Shown: positions 1-5,966 of the stretch, piece after piece
Layout of the letters: each line of letters opens with the position of its first letter
Numbering within the stretch: the stretch's first letter is position 1
Source of the DNA: Prevotella sp. UBA3757
GTDB taxonomy: Bacteria; Bacteroidota; Bacteroidia; Bacteroidales; Bacteroidaceae
DNA: 6,879 bases
Assembly: GCA_002371715.1 (NCBI GenBank)
Contig: DFGF01000013.1
Span: 1-6,879, forward strand
Direction: 5' to 3'
Notes under the pieces: model-generated
Database searches by the model: none
Told to the model about the DNA's origin: nothing
Seen by the model: only the letters and a program-made list of their open reading frames with translations
Translations under genes and position numbers: made by a program

Positions 1-2
1 AA

Positions 3-1211
3 AAGTTATTTTTAATGCTTGCTGCAGCTACTTTTGCAGCTAATGTTAGTGCTCAGGGCACTGCCATTACTTCTAACAAGTTTGGCGACAACTGGTACAT
101 TGGTATCAATGGTGGTGTTGCTACTCCAATGCAGAAGTACAACATTTTAGGTGATGATTACGGTTTCATGAAGGGTATTGCTCCCAATGTGGGTATTCGT
201 GTTGGCAAGAACTTAACAACCGTATTCGGTCTGGCTGCTGAGGGTCAGGCTTATTTCCTGTCTAAGAGCGATTCTAAGTCTTTGATGGGCAATAAGACGT
301 TTATCAATGCTACTAATGTCAGTTTGCTGGGTACTTTCAATCTGAGCAACCTTTTCGCAGGTTACAATGGTGAACCCCGTGCTTTCGAGGTGATTGCCCT
401 TGGTGGTTTTGGTTGGGAGCACACTTTCGGTGGTATCTCTAAGGCTAATGGCTTGACTTCTAAGGCAGCTATTGATTTTGCCTTCAACTTGGGTGCCGCT
501 AAGGCTTGGCAACTCTATATTGAGCCAGCTGTTGTCTTCGGTTTGGATGAGTATAATAACGGTATGAATAATGCCCTTTCTGCTGGTTTCGATTACAGCA
601 ATGCAAATGCTATGAAGTACGACAGCCGTAACGGTCTGTTCCAGCTGAACGTTGGTTTGAACTACAAGTTCGGTAACAGCAACGGTACTCACAACTTCGC
701 TAAGGCTCAGCTCCGCGATCAGGGTGAGATTGACCAGCTGAACGCTAAGATCAACGAGCTCCGTGCTGACAACAGCGCCAAGGACGGCAAGATTTCTTCT
801 GCTAACCGCACCATCGCTGACCTGCAGGCTCAGCTGACCGCTTGCCAGAACAAGCCCGCTCCCACAGCTAAGGTTGTTGTTAAGGACAACACTCAGCTCC
901 AGCCCATCGTTATCTTCCGCGTCGGTAAGAGCACTCTGGACAACGCTGGTTATGCAAGCTGCGAGATGGTTGCTAAGTATCTGAAGAACCACAAGGACAC
1001 CAAGATCATCGTTAAGGGTTATGCTTCTCCCGAGGGTAACGCTGAGAAGAACCAGAAGCTGTCTGAGGCTCGTGCTAACGCCGTTAAGACTGCTCTCGTA
1101 AAGCGCTACAAGATTGCTGCTGACCGCATCGAGGCTCAGGGCGCCGGTGCTACTTCAGAGCTCTCTGAGGAGAACGACTTCAACCGCGTTGCAATGTTCT
1201 TCACGAAGTAA
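3..1211 (+). CDS. OmpA-family outer-membrane porin / peptidoglycan anchor (5' end cut off)
   Basis: The reading frame is open to the left edge, and the first visible residues, KLFLMLAAATFAANVSAQ, are the hydrophobic core and VSA-Q cleavage site of a signal peptide. The true start is therefore probably only a few codons outside the window; the ATG at 15 lies inside the signal peptide. A beta-barrel region (about nt 75-690) rich in Gly and aromatic residues ends with the strand-like NVGLNYKFG. A coiled coil follows (about nt 709-855, heptad-like IDQLNAKINELRADNS). The C-terminal OmpA/MotB peptidoglycan-binding domain (about nt 890-1208) contains GYASPEGN and LSEARANAV, with the conserved Arg at 1071-1073. 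The family links the outer membrane to peptidoglycan and is usually abundant. The Asp of the classical GHTD motif is Ser here (1026-1028). Codon usage changes sharply near nt 610-625. The stop codon is TAA at 1209-1211. The family assignment is secure; pore activity is inferred. Confidence 0.93.
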   Translation, partial: KLFLMLAAATFAANVSAQGTAITSNKFGDNWYIGINGGVATPMQKYNILGDDYGFMKGIAPNVGIRVGKNLTTVFGLAAEGQAYFLSKSDSKSLMGNKTFINATNVSLLGTFNLSNLFAGYNGEPRAFEVIALGGFGWEHTFGGISKANGLTSKAAIDFAFNLGAAKAWQLYIEPAVVFGLDEYNNGMNNALSAGFDYSNANAMKYDSRNGLFQLNVGLNYKFGNSNGTHNFAKAQLRDQGEIDQLNAKINELRADNSAKDGKISSANRTIADLQAQLTACQNKPAPTAKVVVKDNTQLQPIVIFRVGKSTLDNAGYASCEMVAKYLKNHKDTKIIVKGYASPEGNAEKNQKLSEARANAVKTALVKRYKIAADRIEAQGAGATSELSEENDFNRVAMFFTK

Positions 1212-1229
1212 GCCGATTCTTCACGAAGT
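1197..1229 (+). repeat. 13-bp direct repeat spanning the ompA-like stop codon
   Basis: TTCTTCACGAAGT occurs at 1197-1209, where it encodes the last residues and enters the stop codon. It occurs again at 1217-1229, just after the stop. The copies are offset by 20 bp, and both are followed by AAG once a single T is allowed for. This looks like a small local duplication of the gene's 3' end. The repeat itself is seen directly; its origin is inferred. Confidence 0.7.
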
Positions 1230-1243
1230 TAAGAATTTCTTAA
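1229..1243. repeat. Short inverted repeat downstream of the ompA-like gene
   Basis: TTAAGAA-T-TTCTTAA is a perfect 7-bp inverted repeat around a single central base. As RNA it could form a weak A/U-rich hairpin of about 5 bp with a 5-nt loop. It lies between the stop codon and the strong terminator and has no T-tract of its own, so it is not a terminator. It could be an mRNA 3'-end structure or a chance A/T palindrome. Confidence 0.4.
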
Positions 1244-1260
1244 AGTAAAATAATAAATGT

Positions 1261-1292
1261 CCCCGTAGATTTGGTTCTACGGGGATTTTTTT
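1261..1292 (+). terminator. Rho-independent terminator of the ompA-like gene
   Basis: CCCCGTAGA (1261-1269) pairs perfectly with TCTACGGGG (1276-1284) around the 6-nt loop TTTGGT. An A and seven T residues follow (1286-1292). The 9-bp stem and T-tract, 49 bp after the stop codon, fit a strong intrinsic terminator that closes the upstream transcript. Its loop also supplies the -33 element of the next promoter. Confidence 0.93.
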
Positions 1293-1301
1293 GTACCTTT
1301 G
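1270..1301 (+). promoter_or_regulatory. Bacteroidetes-type promoter for the GH2 gene
   Basis: TTTG at 1270-1273 matches the -33 element and TACCTTTG at 1294-1301 matches the -7 element TAnnTTTG recognised by the Bacteroidetes primary sigma factor. The spacing is 20 bp. Transcription should begin a few bases downstream, around 1305-1310, leaving a leader of only about 20 nt before the ATG at 1328. The core overlaps the preceding terminator: the -33 box is in the hairpin loop and the T-tract falls in the spacer. No operator is evident. Confidence 0.8.
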
Positions 1302-1327
1302 AAGCCGTAAAACTATAATTGTTAGTA

Positions 1328-3820
1328 ATGAAACCAAATCTATTATTTGCAGCATTGTTATTCAGCCAGCTCTCGCTGGCACAAGTTCGTCAGGAAATTA
1401 ATCTGAAGGCATGGCAGTTCTCGCGCGACGGCCAGGCGTGGACAACGGTCGACGTGCCGCACGACTGGGCCATTGCCGGTCCGTTCGACAAGAAATGGGA
1501 CCTTCAGAAAGTGGCCATCACGCAGAACGGTGAGACCGAGGCTACCGAGAAGTCGGGGCGTTCCGGTGCACTGCCCTGGATAGGTCAGGGCCACTATAAG
1601 CGCACCTTTACTATCCCGTCCGGATTTAAAGGCCATGCAGAATTGTTGTTCGACGGCGCCATGGCCGAACCCACCGTCTATGTCAATGGCCAGAAGGCAG
1701 GCTACTGGCCCTACGGCTATAATTCGTTCCGCGTGGATGCCACACCATATATTAAGGAAGGTGACAACCAGCTGACCGTAGACCTCCAGAACCTGGAGGA
1801 GAGCTCGCGGTGGTATCCTGGAGCCGGCATCTACCGCCCCGTGACGCTTATCCTCACGCCCACGAAGAGCTATATCGACGACTGGAGCATTTTTGTACGC
1901 CCGGAGGACAGCAAGAAGGTGAAGGAGGGTGGCAACGTCCTCATGCGACTTGATGCTGACTTTGCCCACGCCGCCGAGGGCCAACAATACGAAGTGAACA
2001 TATTCGACGCCAATGGTAACCAGGTGGCCAAGGGCCAGCGACAGGCTATCGATGCCGCTACGGGCCACGTCAATTTCCAGTTTGCCGTTCCCGGCGCCCG
2101 TCTCTGGTCGCCCGAGACACCATACCTTTATAAGGCACTGGTGACCCTCTACGCCGATGGACAAAAGATTGACGAGAAGACGCAGCGCTTCGGCATCCGT
2201 ACCGTGGCGGTGTCGCAGAAGGGCGGCTTTCAGCTGAACGGCCAGACGCGCAAGATTAAAGGCGTCTGCCTGCACCACGACCTCGGCCCACTTGGTGCCG
2301 CCGTCAACAAGACGGCCCTGATTCGCCAGATCCGGATTCTGAAGGACATGGGGTGCGACGCCATCCGTACGGCTCACAACATGCCGAGCCAGATGCAGAT
2401 GGACGTGTGCGACTCGCTGGGCATGATGGTTATGGCCGAATCGTTCGACATGTGGGTCTACCCGAAGTGCAAGAACGGCTATGCACGCTTCTTCCGGGAG
2501 TGGGCCGACCGCGACATCACCAATCTTGTGCTGGCCCACCGCAACCATCCCTCCATTGTGATGTGGTCCATCGGCAACGAGATTCCCGAGCAGGGCATGC
2601 AAGGCGGCCGCGAGATGGCCATGCACCTGCAGGACCTCTGTCACCAGTTGGACCCCACACGCCCCGTCACGCAGGGCATGGACCGTGCGGAGAATGCACT
2701 GAGCACCGGCTTTGCCCAGACCATGGACGTGCCAGGCTTCAACTATCGCGTGCATAAGTACCAGAACAATATCAAGCAGTTGTGGCAGGGCTTCCTCCTG
2801 GGTTCCGAGACGGCTTCAACGGTCTCGTCACGTGGCGTCTATAAATTTCCAGTAAAGGCTACGGATAATTCCCAATACGCCTCATGGTCAAAGAGTTACG
2901 ACCCGAAGGCCATTCAGAATGCTGACGGCCAGTGCTCCAGCTATGACGTGGAGTACTGTTCATGGTCGAACCTGCCCGACGACGACTGGCGCTGGCAGGA
3001 CGACTACCCCTGGGTGATAGGCGAGTTTGTGTGGACGGGCTTCGACTATCTGGGCGAGCCGACACCGTTCGACGAATACTGGCCTTCGCGCTCCAGCTAT
3101 TTCGGCATCTGCGACCTGGCCGGACTACCCAAGGACCGCTACTACCTCTACCGTAGCAAGTGGAACCGCGAGGCGCATACCGTCCACCTGTTGCCCCACT
3201 GGACATGGCCCGAGCGCCGGGGGCAGGTGACGCCCGTCTACTGCTATACCGACGGCGTGGAGGGCGAACTCTTCGTCAACGGCAAGAGCCAGGGTCGCGT
3301 CAGGAAACAGCAGGACGGTACGACCGGCAAGTCGAACGCTGAAGGCCGGCTGGACCGCTACCGTCTGCGCTGGAATGACGTGAAGTACGAGCCGGGCGAA
3401 ATCCGCGTCGTGGCCTACGACGAGCAGGGCAACAAGATTGGCGAGGACGTGCGGCGCACGGCAGGCAAGGCCGTCCGGCTGGTGGCCCAGGCCGAAACCG
3501 ACAGTCACAAGGCCGACGGTGAAGACCTGATATACGTCCGTGTGAGCGTCTGCGACAAGCAAGGTACATTAGTGCCTACATGTCAGGAACAGCTGACGTT
3601 CAGCGTCGGCGGCGAGGCAAGGTTCGAGGCCGTCTGCAACGGCGATGCCACCTCGCTGGAATCGTTCCGTCAGCCCCGCATGAAGCTCTTTAATGGCGAG
3701 TTGGTAGTTGTGCTGCGCCCCACGACGAAAGGCGGCAAGGTGACGCTGACCGTCAAGGATGTACGTGGCAAGCTGAAGCCGGCCGTGCTGAACATGACTA
3801 CTACGACAACAAACACCTAA
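1328..3820 (+). CDS. Secreted glycoside hydrolase family 2 enzyme, probable beta-galactosidase
   Basis: A retaining GH2 exo-glycosidase of 830 aa, a usual length for Bacteroidetes members. The ATG at 1328 is preferred over an in-frame TTG at 1319 because it opens directly on a signal peptide (residues 1-18, cleavage after SLA), giving a periplasmic or exported enzyme with no lipobox. Domains in order: jelly-roll sugar-binding domain (about 20-180, with VPHDWAI and ALPWIGQGHYKRTF), Ig-like domain (about 185-295), TIM barrel (about 296-615), DUF4982-like module (YCYTDGVEGELFVNG from about 637) and a C-terminal Ig-like domain (about 715-825). The predicted acid/base is Glu418 in WSIGNE (codon 2579-2581) and the nucleophile is Glu566 in GEFVWTGFDY (codon 3023-3025); both are present. 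RTAHN of the active site is also present. No obvious SD sequence precedes the gene. Beta-galactosidase is the best guess; other GH2 activities, such as beta-glucuronidase, cannot be excluded from sequence alone. No SusC/SusD partner lies alongside in this window. Confidence 0.93.
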   Translation: MKPNLLFAALLFSQLSLAQVRQEINLKAWQFSRDGQAWTTVDVPHDWAIAGPFDKKWDLQKVAITQNGETEATEKSGRSGALPWIGQGHYKRTFTIPSGFKGHAELLFDGAMAEPTVYVNGQKAGYWPYGYNSFRVDATPYIKEGDNQLTVDLQNLEESSRWYPGAGIYRPVTLILTPTKSYIDDWSIFVRPEDSKKVKEGGNVLMRLDADFAHAAEGQQYEVNIFDANGNQVAKGQRQAIDAATGHVNFQFAVPGARLWSPETPYLYKALVTLYADGQKIDEKTQRFGIRTVAVSQKGGFQLNGQTRKIKGVCLHHDLGPLGAAVNKTALIRQIRILKDMGCDAIRTAHNMPSQMQMDVCDSLGMMVMAESFDMWVYPKCKNGYARFFREWADRDITNLVLAHRNHPSIVMWSIGNEIPEQGMQGGREMAMHLQDLCHQLDPTRPVTQGMDRAENALSTGFAQTMDVPGFNYRVHKYQNNIKQLWQGFLLGSETASTVSSRGVYKFPVKATDNSQYASWSKSYDPKAIQNADGQCSSYDVEYCSWSNLPDDDWRWQDDYPWVIGEFVWTGFDYLGEPTPFDEYWPSRSSYFGICDLAGLPKDRYYLYRSKWNREAHTVHLLPHWTWPERRGQVTPVYCYTDGVEGELFVNGKSQGRVRKQQDGTTGKSNAEGRLDRYRLRWNDVKYEPGEIRVVAYDEQGNKIGEDVRRTAGKAVRLVAQAETDSHKADGEDLIYVRVSVCDKQGTLVPTCQEQLTFSVGGEARFEAVCNGDATSLESFRQPRMKLFNGELVVVLRPTTKGGKVTLTVKDVRGKLKPAVLNMTTTTTNT

Positions 3821-3859
3821 AAGGTTATTCGCGCGAAAGCTAAAAAATCAAGGCGTTTT

Positions 3860-3891
3860 CTTGGATATGTCAAGGAATATTCGTACCTTTG
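3860..3891 (+). promoter_or_regulatory. Bacteroidetes-type promoter for the sugar dehydratase gene
   Basis: CTTG at 3860-3863 (one mismatch to TTTG) and TACCTTTG at 3884-3891 match the -33 and -7 elements with the same 20-bp spacing as the promoter at 1270-1301. The two promoters share the 9-mer GTACCTTTG. Transcription should start near 3895-3900, giving a leader of about 20-25 nt. No intrinsic terminator is visible between the GH2 stop (3820) and this promoter, so some readthrough from GH2 is possible. Confidence 0.77.
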
Positions 3892-3920
3892 CCGCGTTTT
3901 AGAAGTAACAATTTGAGGAT

Positions 3921-5924
3921 ATGAGAACCCCGTTCGATAAGTTGCTGAATTGGTATTTTACCAAAAATTCGTTGCCGTATTGGTGTATCTTCTTGATAGA
4001 CTGTGCATTGCTCATACTGAGCGGCTTTATTGTCTATTCGTTGTTTCGCAGCATAGACGTATTGCTGCTGAATGCTGTCCGACTGATGAATACCATGCTG
4101 ATATTCACCGCGGTCAGCATTGTCGGCTTCCGGCTGTTCCACACCTATTCCGGCTTTATGCGCTATGCGTCGTTCGTCGACCTGATGCGCGTGACGTATG
4201 GCAACATTGTCAACCTGGCTTTGGCCTTGGTTGCCGACGTGTTCATCGACACGCTGCCCATCCGGCTGTTCGTCCACTTCAACACCACGCGTATCTTCCT
4301 CATCTACGTTGTTGCCACGCTGCTCATGTGGTGGCTGCGCGTCTTTGTCAAGACGCTCTACGACGTGGCATTTTCCAATTCCCGTGCCATCCGCGTGCTG
4401 ATATATGGCACCATGACCGGCGGTGTGGGCTTGGCCAAGATGATTCAGAACCAGCGTCCGCGGCACTACGTGGTCAAGGGGTTCATCACGCACTACAAGA
4501 ACACGCGCAACCATGAAATCCTGGGCGAGCCCGTGTACTCCGTCGAAGAGGACATCGCCAAGATTATCAAGGACCGTGACATTGAGGCCGTCATTGTCTC
4601 GCCCTATCGCGTTGCAGACTTCCGCAACAACCAGGCCATTCAGGACGTCATTCTGGGTGCCGGTGCCAAGATAATGATGGCCGAGTCGGCCCGCGAGATG
4701 ACGCCCGACGACGAGATGAGCCAGGAGGAGTTCAACACGATGCAGATGCGCGAGGTGAGCGTCGAGGAACTGTTGCCGCGCGACGAGATTCGCGTCGACC
4801 TGAAGAGCGTCGAAGAACTGCTCAGCGGTCAGCGCGTGCTGATTACCGGTTCGGCCGGTTCCATCGGCAGCGAGATTGTGCGCCAGGTGGCCACGTTCCA
4901 TCCTGCCGCCATGATGCTTATCGACCAGGCCGAGACCCCGCAGCACGACATCCGGCTGATGATGAGCAACACGTTCCCCGACATCAAGGCCGAGACCGTC
5001 GTCACCAGCATTACCAACCAGACGCGCATGGAGGAGATATTCCGCGATTTCCGCCCCGACTACGTGTTCCATGCCGCTGCCTACAAGCACGTGCCGATGA
5101 TGGAGGACAACCCCTCGGAGGCCGTCATTAATAATATATATGGTACGCGCGTCATAGCCGACCTCAGCGTCAAGTACGGCGTCCGTAAGTTTGTAATGAT
5201 TTCCACCGACAAGGCCGTCAACCCCACCAATGTCATGGGCTGTTCGAAGCGCATCTGCGAGATATACGTCCAGAGCCTTGACCAGGCAGTCAAGGAGCGG
5301 CGCGTGGCCAGCCACATTCAGAGCCTGGGCAACAAGGAGAGCTTCGTCACCGTGTCGCAGATGGGCAGTGCCTCGGTGCGCACGCAGTTCGTGACCACCC
5401 GGTTTGGCAATGTGCTGGGTTCCAACGGCTCCGTCATCCCCCTGTTCCGCGAACAGATTAAGAGGGGTGGTCCGGTGACCGTCACCGACGAGCGCATTGT
5501 CCGCTTCTTCATGCTCATACCTGAGGCCTGCAAGCTGGTGCTTGAGGCCGGCACCAAGGGCAACGGCGGCGAGATATTCGTCTTCGACATGGGTCAGCCC
5601 GTCAAGATTGCCGACCTGGCCAAGCGCATGATCAAGCTGTCGGGTGCCAAAAATGTTAAGATAGAGTACACCGGCCTGCGCCCTGGCGAGAAGCTCTACG
5701 AGGAAGTGCTCAACGAACTGGAGGGCACGAAGCCCACGTTCCACGAGAAAATCCGCATTGCCGAGGTGCGCGAGTACGACTACACCGAAGTCTGCAAGGA
5801 CATTGACGAACTGATAGAGATTTCAAAGCATTATGACGATATGAAGACTGTCGGGAAGATGAAGCAGATAGTGCCCGAATACAAGAGCAACAACTCCATC
5901 TACGAACAGTTGGACCACGCATAA
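3921..5924 (+). CDS. Membrane-anchored nucleotide-sugar 4,6-dehydratase (CapD/WbpM/PglF type)
   Basis: 667 aa, close to WbpM of Pseudomonas in length and layout. The family converts UDP-GlcNAc to the UDP-4-keto-6-deoxy sugar, the entry point to QuiNAc, FucNAc and bacillosamine-type residues in capsule, O-antigen or glycoprotein glycans, at the cytoplasmic face of the inner membrane. Four hydrophobic segments (about 20-42, 55-75, 93-112, 123-144) anchor it. A CoA-binding-like Rossmann domain (about 155-290) precedes the catalytic short-chain dehydrogenase domain (about 303-610). The NAD(P) motif is TGSAGSIGSE, with Gly310, Gly313 and Gly316. Ser428-Thr-Asp-Lys431 and Met439-x3-Lys443 form the Ser-Met-Lys variant known for the large enzymes, in place of Ser-Tyr-Lys. 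FVTTRFGNVLGSNGSV (489-504) and LRPGEKLYEE (586-595) are family signatures. About 20-25 extra residues appear near 460-486. GAGG lies only 2 nt before the ATG, too close for a good SD. The stop is TAA followed at once by an in-frame TGA (5922-5927). Substrate is inferred from the family. Confidence 0.92.
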   Translation: MRTPFDKLLNWYFTKNSLPYWCIFLIDCALLILSGFIVYSLFRSIDVLLLNAVRLMNTMLIFTAVSIVGFRLFHTYSGFMRYASFVDLMRVTYGNIVNLALALVADVFIDTLPIRLFVHFNTTRIFLIYVVATLLMWWLRVFVKTLYDVAFSNSRAIRVLIYGTMTGGVGLAKMIQNQRPRHYVVKGFITHYKNTRNHEILGEPVYSVEEDIAKIIKDRDIEAVIVSPYRVADFRNNQAIQDVILGAGAKIMMAESAREMTPDDEMSQEEFNTMQMREVSVEELLPRDEIRVDLKSVEELLSGQRVLITGSAGSIGSEIVRQVATFHPAAMMLIDQAETPQHDIRLMMSNTFPDIKAETVVTSITNQTRMEEIFRDFRPDYVFHAAAYKHVPMMEDNPSEAVINNIYGTRVIADLSVKYGVRKFVMISTDKAVNPTNVMGCSKRICEIYVQSLDQAVKERRVASHIQSLGNKESFVTVSQMGSASVRTQFVTTRFGNVLGSNGSVIPLFREQIKRGGPVTVTDERIVRFFMLIPEACKLVLEAGTKGNGGEIFVFDMGQPVKIADLAKRMIKLSGAKNVKIEYTGLRPGEKLYEEVLNELEGTKPTFHEKIRIAEVREYDYTEVCKDIDELIEISKHYDDMKTVGKMKQIVPEYKSNNSIYEQLDHA

Positions 5925-5966
5925 TGACATAGACAAATACGCTTACACACACACATCATCACGGTT

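Noticed and set aside
213..992. Antisense open frame opposite the ompA-like gene
   Set aside because: No signal peptide, domain or promoter, and the + strand gene explains the region.
1319..1327. Upstream TTG start for the GH2 gene
   Set aside because: The ATG at 1328 begins a canonical signal peptide. The TTG would add only three residues and lies still closer to the predicted transcription start.
1358..2755. Antisense open frame of about 465 codons opposite the GH2 gene
   Set aside because: Low-complexity His/Val/Leu-rich translation with no motif, fully inside a well-supported GH2 gene. It is a codon-bias shadow.
3828..3837. TTCGCGCGAA palindrome after the GH2 stop, followed by an A-rich run
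   Set aside because: It has no loop and no T-tract on the + strand, so it is not a convincing terminator; a 10-bp palindrome can arise by chance.
3870..5744. Long antisense open frame of about 624 codons opposite the sugar dehydratase gene
   Set aside because: It mirrors the dehydratase gene, its translation is His/Leu/Val/Asp-rich with no recognisable domain, and the + strand has all family motifs. It is open because of the GC-rich third positions of the real gene.
5945..5955. (AC)5A run before ilvD, considered as a phase-variation tract
   Set aside because: Only 11 bp long, outside any coding frame and without a promoter next to it, so slippage would have no clear effect.
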